Positions 1 to 8,464 of a stretch of 64,000 nucleotides of DNA are shown piece by piece. The stretch spans positions 47,473-111,472 of the forward strand of contig WTIO01000065.1 of the NCBI GenBank assembly GCA_011526365.1, read 5' to 3'. Position numbers and translations under genes: made by a program. Numbering within the stretch: position 1 is the stretch's first letter; each line of letters begins with the position of its first letter. This DNA comes from Flavobacteriales bacterium. GTDB taxonomy: Bacteria > Bacteroidota > Bacteroidia > Flavobacteriales > Flavobacteriaceae. The notes below the pieces were generated by a model. It searched no databases. It saw only the letters and a list, made by a program, of their open reading frames with translations, and was not told where the DNA came from.

Positions 1-114
1 AACCAAACGTTTGCCCGTTGAAAGATCTTCTGCAACTACGGCAGTCCGCGTACGAGAAACAATTTTAAAAAGGCCGGGGCGGCCGGCGATGGTAAGGTAA
101 TTTTCGAGTCCGAT
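1..114 (-). CDS. DUF5606-family protein, N-terminal part (runs off window)
   Basis: Minus-strand reading from 114: (ATC)GLENYLTIAGRPGLFKIVSRTRTAVVAEDLSTGKRLV..., resembling the conserved N-terminus of flavobacterial DUF5606 proteins. No ATG/GTG/TTG start in frame after the upstream TAA (132-130). Confidence 0.6.
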   Translation of the reverse strand, partial: MGLENYLTIAGRPGLFKIVSRTRTAVVAEDLSTGKRLV

Positions 115-116
115 AA

Positions 117-704
117 CTATTTGATTTGATTAGGAAAACGCATGGGATAGTCCACTTCAACATTCCCTTTTGCAATATTTTGTAAACGCCCTTTTAACAA
201 TCGTTTTTTAAGTGGAGATAGATGGTCGGTAAACAAGACACCCTCTATATGATCGTATTCGTGCTGTATGATGCGTGCGGGTAAGCCACTAAAACGGCCT
301 TCTTGCAATTCGAAATTGGCATCGTAATACCGTAGGTGAATATCCCCTTTGCGCAGCACATCTTCTCGTATGTTTGGAATACTCAAACAGCCTTCATTAA
401 ATTCCCAGGCGGCTCCAGATTCTTCAATAAGGGTTGGATTGATAAAAACTGCTTTAAAATCTTTTAATTCTTCAGCCTCTTCCGCTGAAAGGGATTCGTC
501 TTCTGCAAAGGGACTTCCGTCGATAACAAACAATCGCAAAGACCGCCCAATTTGTGGTGCAGCCAAACCTACCCCAGAGGAGGCATACATGGTTACCCAC
601 ATGCGTTCAATGAGGGCGGGAAGTTCAGGGTCCTTTAAATCGACAGGAGCAGCTTTTTTCTTTAGTACCGCAGCACCGTAAGCTACAATTGGAAATGGGT
701 TCAT
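117..704 (-). CDS. def: Peptide deformylase
   Basis: GVGLAAPQIG, EGCLSIP and QHEYDHIEGVLF motifs. Confidence 0.97.
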   Translation of the reverse strand: MNPFPIVAYGAAVLKKKAAPVDLKDPELPALIERMWVTMYASSGVGLAAPQIGRSLRLFVIDGSPFAEDESLSAEEAEELKDFKAVFINPTLIEESGAAWEFNEGCLSIPNIREDVLRKGDIHLRYYDANFELQEGRFSGLPARIIQHEYDHIEGVLFTDHLSPLKKRLLKGRLQNIAKGNVEVDYPMRFPNQIK

Positions 705-1132
705 AGGCTTGTTTTGGTTTTGGTGTCTAAAAACGATTGTAAAAGTATAGAGGCACTAATTTTATCGAGTAAGGTTTTGTCGCGGCGTTTCATTTTTTTT
801 ATCCCAGCAGCAAGTAGCGTTTGAGCTGCCATTTTTGAGGTGTAGCGCTCGTCCTGCTGGTAGACCGGAATATGGGGATAGCACCCTTTTAAATGGCGGG
901 CAAAGCCCATTATATGCGGCATTATAGTTGAAGGTGTACCATCTTTTTGCAGGGGATATCCCACTACAAAACCCGTCACTTGGTGTGTTTGGGTGTACGA
1001 TGCTACATAGTCTTTAAGGCTTGGCGTGGGAATTGTAGTCAAGGCACTGGCAATTGTTTGCAAGGGATCAGTAACAGCAATTCCTGTTTTTTTTAAGCCG
1101 TAATCAAATGCCATGAGTATGCCTGTATCCAT
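701..1132 (-). CDS. ruvX: YqgF/RuvX family putative pre-16S rRNA nuclease / Holliday junction resolvase-like
   Basis: GILMAFDYGLKKTGIAVTDPLQ, DERYTSKMA and DKISASILLQSFLD; overlaps def by ATGA. The listed TTG start at 1141 is less likely than ATG at 1132. Confidence 0.93.
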   Translation of the reverse strand: MDTGILMAFDYGLKKTGIAVTDPLQTIASALTTIPTPSLKDYVASYTQTHQVTGFVVGYPLQKDGTPSTIMPHIMGFARHLKGCYPHIPVYQQDERYTSKMAAQTLLAAGIKKMKRRDKTLLDKISASILLQSFLDTKTKTSL

Positions 1133-1138
1133 CGGCAA

Positions 1139-1146
1139 CAAAGATA
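1139..1146 (-). promoter_or_regulatory. Bacteroidota -7 promoter element (TATCTTTG) for ruvX-def
   Basis: Matches TAnnTTTG immediately upstream of ruvX. Confidence 0.5.
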
Positions 1147-1189
1147 CATTTTTTAGGTTTTCTACTGTGGTGGTCCTAAGGGGAATACG

Positions 1190-1197
1190 TATTTTTG
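1190..1197 (+). promoter_or_regulatory. -7 promoter element (TATTTTTG) for dapD
   Basis: Matches TAnnTTTG and overlaps the listed TTG start, so ATG 1210 is the better dapD start. Confidence 0.5.
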
Positions 1198-1209
1198 AAA
1201 AAAAAGAAA

Positions 1210-2016
1210 ATGCAACAAATCATTGAAGCTGCTTGGGAAGATCGGGAACTTTTAAAATCCCCTGAAACCCAACACACCATCCGAGCCGTAATTGACGCCC
1301 TAGATGCCGGAACATTACGTGTGGCAGCACCTACAGCATCAGGGTGGCAGGTAAACACTTGGGTAAAAAAAGCTGTAGTGCTTTATTTCCCCATTCAAGA
1401 AATGCAAGCACTTAGCGTTGGTCCCTTTGAATTTCACGATAAAATACCCCTAAAAAAAGACTACGAGAGCAAAGGCATTCGTGTGGTTCCTCACGCGGTA
1501 GCACGCCATGGTGCGTATATTGCTCCGGGGGTTGTGCTCATGCCAAGTTATGTGAACATTGGAGCTTATGTGGCCGCTGGCAGTATGGTTGACACTTGGG
1601 CTACAGTAGGGAGCTGTGCACAAATTGGAAAAAACGTTCACCTAAGCGGCGGTGTGGGTATTGGTGGGGTGCTGGAGCCGCTTCAAGCTGCACCTGTGAT
1701 TATTGAAGACAATGCTTTTATTGGCTCCCGGGCCATCGTCGTTGAAGGGGTTCATGTGGGTAAAGAAGCCGTATTAGGAGCTAATGTGGTACTCACCGCC
1801 TCTACCAAAATTATTGACGTAACGCAAGAAGAACCCAAAACCTATACAGGAAAAGTCCCCCCTCGATCAGTGGTCATTCCTGGGAGTTACACCAAACGTT
1901 TTCCCGCGGGCGACTATCAGGTCCCCTGTGCCCTTATTATTGGAGAACGCAAGGAAAGTACCGACAAAAAAATCTCTCTAAATGAGGCCTTACGCACCCA
2001 TAATGTTGCGGTTTAA
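1210..2016 (+). CDS. dapD: 2,3,4,5-tetrahydropyridine-2,6-dicarboxylate N-succinyltransferase
   Basis: Left-handed beta-helix hexapeptide repeats; MVDTWATVGSCAQIGKNVHLSGGVGIGGVLEPLQA. Confidence 0.96.
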   Translation: MQQIIEAAWEDRELLKSPETQHTIRAVIDALDAGTLRVAAPTASGWQVNTWVKKAVVLYFPIQEMQALSVGPFEFHDKIPLKKDYESKGIRVVPHAVARHGAYIAPGVVLMPSYVNIGAYVAAGSMVDTWATVGSCAQIGKNVHLSGGVGIGGVLEPLQAAPVIIEDNAFIGSRAIVVEGVHVGKEAVLGANVVLTASTKIIDVTQEEPKTYTGKVPPRSVVIPGSYTKRFPAGDYQVPCALIIGERKESTDKKISLNEALRTHNVAV

Positions 2017-2041
2017 TGTTTCTAACTATTAAAGTTTAATT

Positions 2042-2599
2042 TTGGAAGCCATAGTCGCCAAAACCGTTGCGCATCTCAATGCAAAAGAGCTTATTGTTTT
2101 TCCTACGGATACCATTTGGGGTATTGGGGCAGATGCCCGAGATGAAGCTGCAGTAGCACGTATTTACAGTCTTAAAAATCGCCCAGAATCCAAAGCGATG
2201 ATTTGCTTGGTTGCCAACGTAAACATGCTACAAGAGTATTTGCAACAACGCACCCCCTTCCCCAAGGAACTCACACAAAACAACCGCCCCACCAGCGTCG
2301 TTTTTTCGCATCCCCAAGGAGTAGCCAAAAACCTTATAGCTCCCGATGATACTATTGCTTTTAGAATTCCTAACGACCCCTTTTGCCAGGCCCTCCTAAA
2401 GGATTTTGACGCCCCTGTAGTAGCCACATCAGCCAACATCAGTGCCCAGCCAGCACCCCGACAATTTTCGGAAATAAATCCTGCTATTTTGAAGGGGGTG
2501 GACTATGTCGTACCTTTGAAACAAGAGGAAATTTGTACTCAAGCCTCGCGGGTGTTAAAAGTGGATGCTGAAGGTACAATTCATGTTTTACGCGACTGA
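2042..2599 (+). CDS. tsaC: L-threonylcarbamoyladenylate synthase (Sua5/YrdC family), TTG start
   Basis: FPTDTIWGIGADA, IYSLKNRPESKAM, PVVATSANISAQP. Confidence 0.9.
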   Translation: MEAIVAKTVAHLNAKELIVFPTDTIWGIGADARDEAAVARIYSLKNRPESKAMICLVANVNMLQEYLQQRTPFPKELTQNNRPTSVVFSHPQGVAKNLIAPDDTIAFRIPNDPFCQALLKDFDAPVVATSANISAQPAPRQFSEINPAILKGVDYVVPLKQEEICTQASRVLKVDAEGTIHVLRD

Positions 2600-2600
2600 T

Positions 2601-4040
2601 ATGAAATCACTCAACATGGTAGCGCAACTCAAACACCCCGTATTCCATTTGCTACAGGAAACAGCACAGGAACTGGGAATCCCTACCTATGTGGTGGGAG
2701 GGTTTGTGCGCGACCGTTTGATGCAGCGTCCCTTTAAGGGGGATATTGATATAGTGTGCTTGGGCTCGGGCATTGCCCTAGCCAAAGCATTAAAAAAGAA
2801 GCACCCCAAAGCAGGACCCATCAGTATCTTTAAAACCTATGGTACTGCCAAGCTCCCCATAGAAGATATTGAACTGGAATTTGTTGGGGCTAGAAAAGAA
2901 TCCTATCATCCCGATAGTAGAAACCCCGAAGTGGCTACAGGAAGTCTTGAAGACGATCAAAACCGACGTGATTTTACGGTAAATGCCATGGCAATATCTC
3001 TTAACAAAGACGATTACGGTGCGTTAATTGATCCCTTCAACGGACAACAGGACCTGAAAAAACAATTGATTCGTACCCCCAACAACCCCGATACTACCTT
3101 TGCCGATGATCCCCTAAGAATGTTACGCGCCATTCGCTTTGCCACACAATTGGAGTTCAATATAGTCCCTGAAGCCTTGGCATCAATTACTGCCAATGCT
3201 GATCGTATGACCATTGTATCCCGTGAACGTTGTACAGAAGAGCTGCATAAAATACTCGCTTGCCCCAAGCCTTCTACCGGTTTTTTACTGCTTGAAAAAA
3301 CCGGTATCCTCCAGCACCTTTTGCCAGAACTTACCGCGCTAAAAGGAATTGAAGAAATTGAAGGCCACAAACACAAGGATAACTTTTACCATACCCTTGA
3401 AGTGGTAGACAATATTTGCCCCCATACTAACAATGTGTGGCTCCGTTGGGCTGCCCTGCTTCACGATATTGGGAAAGCACCAACAAAAAAGTTTATCCCC
3501 CCCACAGGATGGACGTTTCACGGCCATGAATTTGTGGGCGCCAAAATGGTGTACCGCTTGTTCAAGCGCCTGCGGATGCCCCTGAATGAAAAAATGAAAT
3601 ACGTGCAAAAATTGGTGCTGCTCAGCTCACGCCCCATCGCTTTAGTTGATGTACAAGTTACCGACGCCGCCGTTCGCCGACTAATTTTTGATGCCGGCCC
3701 AGTTCTCGACGATCTATTTACGCTGTGCCAAGCAGACATCACCACAAAAAACCCCAAACGCTTTACCCGCTATCACGATAACTTTAAACGTGTTCGCGAT
3801 AAAATTGAAGTGGTAGAAGAACGCGATCGCATCCGTAATTTTCAGCCTCCCATTACGGGGGAAATGATTATGGAGTACTTTAATATTCCCCCATCAAAAG
3901 CTATTGGAACCATTAAGGAAGCAATTAAAGAAGCCATCCTCGAAGGAGAAATTCCCAATGCCCTAGAAGCTGCAAAAGCAAAGATGATTGCCGAAGGAAA
4001 AAAATTAGGACTAAAAGCTCAAACCCCAAACGATGCGTAA
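2601..4040 (+). CDS. cca: CCA tRNA nucleotidyltransferase / poly(A) polymerase family with HD domain
   Basis: VVGGFVRDRLMQRPFKGDIDIV, RRDFTVNAMA, DDPLRMLRAIRFA, LLHDIGKAPTK. The 2565 start would overlap tsaC; ATG 2601 preferred. Confidence 0.92.
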   Translation: MKSLNMVAQLKHPVFHLLQETAQELGIPTYVVGGFVRDRLMQRPFKGDIDIVCLGSGIALAKALKKKHPKAGPISIFKTYGTAKLPIEDIELEFVGARKESYHPDSRNPEVATGSLEDDQNRRDFTVNAMAISLNKDDYGALIDPFNGQQDLKKQLIRTPNNPDTTFADDPLRMLRAIRFATQLEFNIVPEALASITANADRMTIVSRERCTEELHKILACPKPSTGFLLLEKTGILQHLLPELTALKGIEEIEGHKHKDNFYHTLEVVDNICPHTNNVWLRWAALLHDIGKAPTKKFIPPTGWTFHGHEFVGAKMVYRLFKRLRMPLNEKMKYVQKLVLLSSRPIALVDVQVTDAAVRRLIFDAGPVLDDLFTLCQADITTKNPKRFTRYHDNFKRVRDKIEVVEERDRIRNFQPPITGEMIMEYFNIPPSKAIGTIKEAIKEAILEGEIPNALEAAKAKMIAEGKKLGLKAQTPNDA

Positions 4041-5046
4041 ACTTATACTGGCCAATCTTTTTATTGTCTATCTCGTTATTGCCGCTGGTGCTATAGTGCG
4101 TATGACAGGCAGTGGTATGGGCTGCCCCGACTGGCCCAAGTGTTTTGGCTATCTCGTACCCCCTACAGAGCGCAGCCAGCTGGACTGGAAAACCCAACAC
4201 AACTATCACAAAAAAGAAGTGATTATTGTTGATGAAAGCCTTCGTGTTGCCGTACGTGACTTCACAAGTGAAAACCAATACAATCCCGACAACTGGGCCC
4301 CATATACCAAACACGACTATGCCGTGTTTAACGTCTACCACACCTGGATTGAATTTATCAATCGCTTGTTGGGCGCCCTCGCAGGATTGGGAATTTTAGT
4401 GCTTTTTGGGGCCTGCCTATGGCGCTTTAAAACAGCCCCTATGGACAGCCTTTGGGCTACCCTTACCCTTTTAGGAATGGGCTTTCAGGCCTGGTTAGGA
4501 AAAACTGTAGTGGACTCTAACCTTTTACCCTTAAAGATTACCCTCCATATGGCTATGGCCTGCTTGCTGGTGGTTTTTCTTCTTATTTTACTCTTTAGAA
4601 ACTCCAACAAGAAAAGACACACTAGTCTAGGAAAATATGCCCCTTTAGTGGGCGTAGCACTTGGTTTAACGGTGCTACAAATTGCAATGGGCACCCAGGT
4701 CCGTCAGTTTGTGGACATCCAAATGAAGCAGTGGGTAGCTTTGCCCAGTCAATGGCTTGCAGATGCTCCCTTGCGGTTCTATATTCACCGCTCTTTTTCT
4801 TTACTTGTTCTTGCATTACACCTCTATCTGGGGTGGCAGTTTTACAAAATGGGAGCTTTAACCCGCAATTTTAAAGCTATTTTAGCCCTTATCGCTGCAA
4901 ATATACTTACAGGAATTGCCATGTATTATATTGATTTCCCTTGGGGATCACAGCCCTTACACCTGGTATTATCCCTACTTTTATTTGGGCTTCAGTTTTA
5001 TTTTTTATTGCTTTGCTACCACCAAAAAAAGGCCTATGATTTATAG
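4033..5046 (+). CDS. ctaA: Heme A synthase, COX15/CtaA family
   Basis: AGAIVRMTGSGMGCPDWPKCFG, EFINRLLGALAG, HMAMACLLV, HRSFSLLVLALH. Confidence 0.93.
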   Translation: MRKLILANLFIVYLVIAAGAIVRMTGSGMGCPDWPKCFGYLVPPTERSQLDWKTQHNYHKKEVIIVDESLRVAVRDFTSENQYNPDNWAPYTKHDYAVFNVYHTWIEFINRLLGALAGLGILVLFGACLWRFKTAPMDSLWATLTLLGMGFQAWLGKTVVDSNLLPLKITLHMAMACLLVVFLLILLFRNSNKKRHTSLGKYAPLVGVALGLTVLQIAMGTQVRQFVDIQMKQWVALPSQWLADAPLRFYIHRSFSLLVLALHLYLGWQFYKMGALTRNFKAILALIAANILTGIAMYYIDFPWGSQPLHLVLSLLLFGLQFYFLLLCYHQKKAYDL

Positions 5047-5536
5047 ATTACGTGTCATCCTCGATGTAGAAGAAGATGTTCTTCGCGACTTAGAAATAGC
5101 GACAACTGCCTCCCTGGAAAACCTCCACGATGCCATTACCCAGGCATTTGGTTTTGGCGGCAATGAAATGGCGTGCTTCTACCGTTCTTCCCCAGAATGG
5201 GAACAAGGAGAAGAGCTTCCCCTGGTAGATATGGGGACCACAGCCACCCCTATGGGTAATACCCCTCTGGAAGAATTACTCACCGAAAGTACACCACAAT
5301 TGTTATATGTCTATGACTTTCTATACCTTTGGACCTTTTTTATAGAATTGGTAGAAGTGGCTGAGCCAGAACCCGCCAAAGGCTACCCCAACCTACTCTT
5401 TGCTCAAGGAGAAGTACCCGAAGAGGCCCCAGAAAAACAATTTGAAACTGAAGCACCTTACCAAGACGACTGGGACGATCAAGATGGTGAAGACTTTTCG
5501 TCGGAAGACGACGTCAATTTAGAAGGCTACTACTAA
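5036..5536 (+). CDS. Plasmid pRiA4b ORF-3-like domain protein with acidic C-terminus
   Basis: MIYRLRVILDVEEDVLRDLEIATTASLENLHDAITQAFGFGGNEMACFY; the 4916 start lies inside ctaA. Confidence 0.75.
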   Translation: MIYRLRVILDVEEDVLRDLEIATTASLENLHDAITQAFGFGGNEMACFYRSSPEWEQGEELPLVDMGTTATPMGNTPLEELLTESTPQLLYVYDFLYLWTFFIELVEVAEPEPAKGYPNLLFAQGEVPEEAPEKQFETEAPYQDDWDDQDGEDFSSEDDVNLEGYY

Positions 5537-6591
5537 AACAATTTGTTGAGACTCAAGTTTTCGTAGTTGTTGCGCACAAAATCAAAAGCGGCATCCATTA
5601 CAGCTCCCATGGATGTACAAGCATTAAACTTAGGGTCCTGGGTAAATTGGAAAATCTCCTTTTTAAGGTTTTCCAAATTCGCCTCCGTACTTAAGGTAAG
5701 CCCCTTCATTTCTTTAATCAGTTTAGAAATCCTGTTTTCATAACTAATCAGTCGCTTGGCTACTATGGAGCGTTCTTCAATTTTATACTGAATTATTGCA
5801 TCGTGATTTAAGCGCTTGCGCACCAATTTCATTATGGGAAAATTCTCTTTAAAAAACTGAGGGCGATAGACCGAAAACTTCCCTTCATAACACTGCTGAT
5901 CAAAATCAATGGCACGAATTTTATATATCACCTGATCAAAGTCGTGAATGGGAATAATCACGTAATTATAAGCTCGCATGTCCCCCAACAATCGAATCAT
6001 GCTGCGCTCGTTAAACTTCACGTACTCTTTGGCAATTTGTGCCTGCTGGGCCGGACTACAATCCCCGAGAGAATACTTGATAAAATCATCGCCAGGAATC
6101 CCGGCAATATGTTCCTCAATTAAGGAGTTTGAATTGATTAAGAAGTTGAGATTGTAGGGGGAAAGCATATGCTCAAATTCTAAGCCACAAATCCGCGAGG
6201 CATCGGTTTTTTTAACGTAGAAATAGCTGAAGTTGTCATTGATAATGTTCCTGATTTTTATTCGAAACGGCTTCGAATTGCCAAAGGTGCAATAGTCAAT
6301 AGCATCTACATTCAAATAGGGCAAGGCCGATTCATTTCCGTCGGAATGCAAAAGGGTGTAAATCTTTTTTAAATCGTAATCGATGCCCTTGCGTTCGTGT
6401 TCCGCATAAAACACCCGTACCCAAAGAGTGTCCTGATCGTCTTGATTGTACACCGCTACTGAGCCAGAAAAACGTAGTAAATCCTCGTAGCTTATGGGGG
6501 TATCCACCCAACGGTTGTACTCCTTCAAATAGTCAATAAGCCCTTCGGAAAGGGGGTAAAACGGCTTTTTCTTAGAAATGAGCTTGTCCAT
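5533..6591 (-). CDS. Conserved flavobacterial hypothetical protein, possible kinase-like fold
   Basis: Intact 352-aa ORF; YFYVKK...EFEHML...GDMRAYN...IRAIDFDQQ. Confidence 0.85.
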   Translation of the reverse strand: MDKLISKKKPFYPLSEGLIDYLKEYNRWVDTPISYEDLLRFSGSVAVYNQDDQDTLWVRVFYAEHERKGIDYDLKKIYTLLHSDGNESALPYLNVDAIDYCTFGNSKPFRIKIRNIINDNFSYFYVKKTDASRICGLEFEHMLSPYNLNFLINSNSLIEEHIAGIPGDDFIKYSLGDCSPAQQAQIAKEYVKFNERSMIRLLGDMRAYNYVIIPIHDFDQVIYKIRAIDFDQQCYEGKFSVYRPQFFKENFPIMKLVRKRLNHDAIIQYKIEERSIVAKRLISYENRISKLIKEMKGLTLSTEANLENLKKEIFQFTQDPKFNACTSMGAVMDAAFDFVRNNYENLSLNKLF

Positions 6592-6635
6592 AGCGGTACA
6601 TATTCTTTCAAATGTAGTATATTTAATTCATCTGG

Positions 6636-6643
6636 TATATTTG
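6636..6643 (+). promoter_or_regulatory. -7 promoter element (TATATTTG) for ABC transporter operon
   Basis: TAnnTTTG 12 bp upstream of ATG 6655. Confidence 0.45.
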
Positions 6644-6654
6644 CCCTTAACACA

Positions 6655-7572
6655 ATGGAAAACACGACCCCACCTATCCTTCAACTCCACCGACTGGATA
6701 AAAAATACGGAAAAATACACGCTGTTAATGCCCTCTCCCTAACCATAGAAAAAGGAAATGTCTATGGGCTATTAGGGCCCAATGGAAGCGGAAAGTCCAC
6801 CACCTTGGGTATGGTTCTCAATGTTATCAACCCCAGTTCTGGAAGTTTTAGTTGGTATGGCGGAAGCCTAGACGTGCATCAAGCGCTCAAACGCATTGGT
6901 GCCATCATTGAACGCCCCAACTTTTATCCCTACATGACCGCAGCCCAAAACCTAAAATTGGTATGCAGAATAAAACAATGTCACTTTGATGAAATTGAAC
7001 CTGCCCTAAAACTCGTGGGACTTTGGGAACGGCGTGATAGTAAGTTTAGCACCTTTTCCTTGGGAATGAAACAACGACTGGCCATAGCCTCGGCCCTAGT
7101 CAATCAACCGGAATTACTGATTTTAGACGAACCCGCCAATGGTTTGGATCCCGAAGGCATTCACCATATCCGAGAACTCATAGGAACAATTGCCCAACGC
7201 GGTACTACAGTACTCTTAGCCTCTCACTTGTTGGACGAAGTAGAAAAAGTGTGCTCCCATCTTATCGTTTTAAAAAACGGTGTAAAATACTTTGAAGGTG
7301 AAGTCGCTGAACTCACCAATACCCACGGCTATTTTAAATTGGCAACAGCAAACAATTCTGCACTCATTAGCGCACTGAAAAAAATGAAGCTGTTTTCCAA
7401 TATCACGTCCCAAAACGGTTTTGTACTGGCCTATCCTGAACGTCCTGTTGCCCCAGAAACACTAAATGAAAAACTTGCCACACAACAACTGTTTCTAAGT
7501 ACCTTGGACTATAAAAATCCGTCTTTAGAAGAACAGTTTTTAAGCCTTACCCAAAACACACCCCAACCATGA
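6655..7572 (+). CDS. ABC transporter ATP-binding protein
   Basis: Walker A GPNGSGKST, signature FSLGMKQRLAIA, Walker B LLILDEPANGLDP. Confidence 0.96.
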   Translation: MENTTPPILQLHRLDKKYGKIHAVNALSLTIEKGNVYGLLGPNGSGKSTTLGMVLNVINPSSGSFSWYGGSLDVHQALKRIGAIIERPNFYPYMTAAQNLKLVCRIKQCHFDEIEPALKLVGLWERRDSKFSTFSLGMKQRLAIASALVNQPELLILDEPANGLDPEGIHHIRELIGTIAQRGTTVLLASHLLDEVEKVCSHLIVLKNGVKYFEGEVAELTNTHGYFKLATANNSALISALKKMKLFSNITSQNGFVLAYPERPVAPETLNEKLATQQLFLSTLDYKNPSLEEQFLSLTQNTPQP

Positions 7573-8411
7573 TGCGACTCCTGCAAATTGAAGCGACAAA
7601 ATTGTTCCTCAATCGCACCACCCGACTGTTGATTGCCTGTTATTTTATTCTTATTTCACTCATTGCGCTTATTGCTGCTATTAAAGTAGAAATTGGCCCC
7701 ATCAAATTTCAGCTGGCCAAACAGGGCATTTTTAATTTTCCCTACATCTGGCATTTTAATACCTACATCGTGGGGCTGATGAAAATCTTCTTTGCCATTA
7801 TAATTGTGGCCATGGCCTCCAGTGAATACAACTATAAAACCCTGAAGCAAAACCTTATAGACGGTTTAAGTAAAAAAGAAGTTTTGTACTCCAAGGTGTA
7901 CACTATGATCGCTTTTATTTTGGCCTCTACCCTCTTCACCTTTATTATTTCGTTGATTTTAGGCTTTTCCTTTTCTGACTACACCGAACTGGGCATTGTA
8001 TTTTCTGAAATGGAATACTTTTTGGCGTACGCTGTAAAACTCTTTGCGTTTTTTAGCATGTGCTTGTTTTTGGGCATCTGGATAAAAAGGGCGGCTTTTG
8101 CCTTAGGTTTTTTAATTGTTTGGCAAATGATAGAAGGCATCTCTTTTGGCCTTATGAAATGGAAACTTTCGAATATCATCCCAAGCCTTAGTGCAGAGCA
8201 GGTGTTTGCCTTTTTCCCTTTAAATGCCATGAGCAACCTAATCAAAGAACCCTTAACCCGACTTTCAGGAGTTCAAAATATTGCCAACCAAGTGGGTGAA
8301 AGCATCGACAAAGATTACGGTCTTGATTGGGGCAGTGTACTAATTGCGCTGCTTTGGGCAGGAATTTTCCTTGCCCTCACCTATCGTTTACTACAAAAGC
8401 GCGACCTCTAG
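7569..8411 (+). CDS. ABC-2 type transporter permease
   Basis: Six or so hydrophobic segments; ATGA overlap with the ATPase gene. Confidence 0.88.
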   Translation: MMRLLQIEATKLFLNRTTRLLIACYFILISLIALIAAIKVEIGPIKFQLAKQGIFNFPYIWHFNTYIVGLMKIFFAIIIVAMASSEYNYKTLKQNLIDGLSKKEVLYSKVYTMIAFILASTLFTFIISLILGFSFSDYTELGIVFSEMEYFLAYAVKLFAFFSMCLFLGIWIKRAAFALGFLIVWQMIEGISFGLMKWKLSNIIPSLSAEQVFAFFPLNAMSNLIKEPLTRLSGVQNIANQVGESIDKDYGLDWGSVLIALLWAGIFLALTYRLLQKRDL

Positions 8412-8439
8412 GCACGGCCCTAGCACTAAAAAAATAACG

Positions 8440-8447
8440 TACCTTTG
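8440..8447 (+). promoter_or_regulatory. -7 promoter element (TACCTTTG) for uvrB
   Basis: TAnnTTTG 18 bp upstream of the uvrB ATG. Confidence 0.5.
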
Positions 8448-8464
8448 CCTTTTCCATAAAACGC

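Noticed and set aside
5036-5536. Possible mobile element because of the pRiA4b ORF-3 (plasmid) family name
   Set aside because: No transposase, terminal repeats or composition shift; the family is common on flavobacterial chromosomes.
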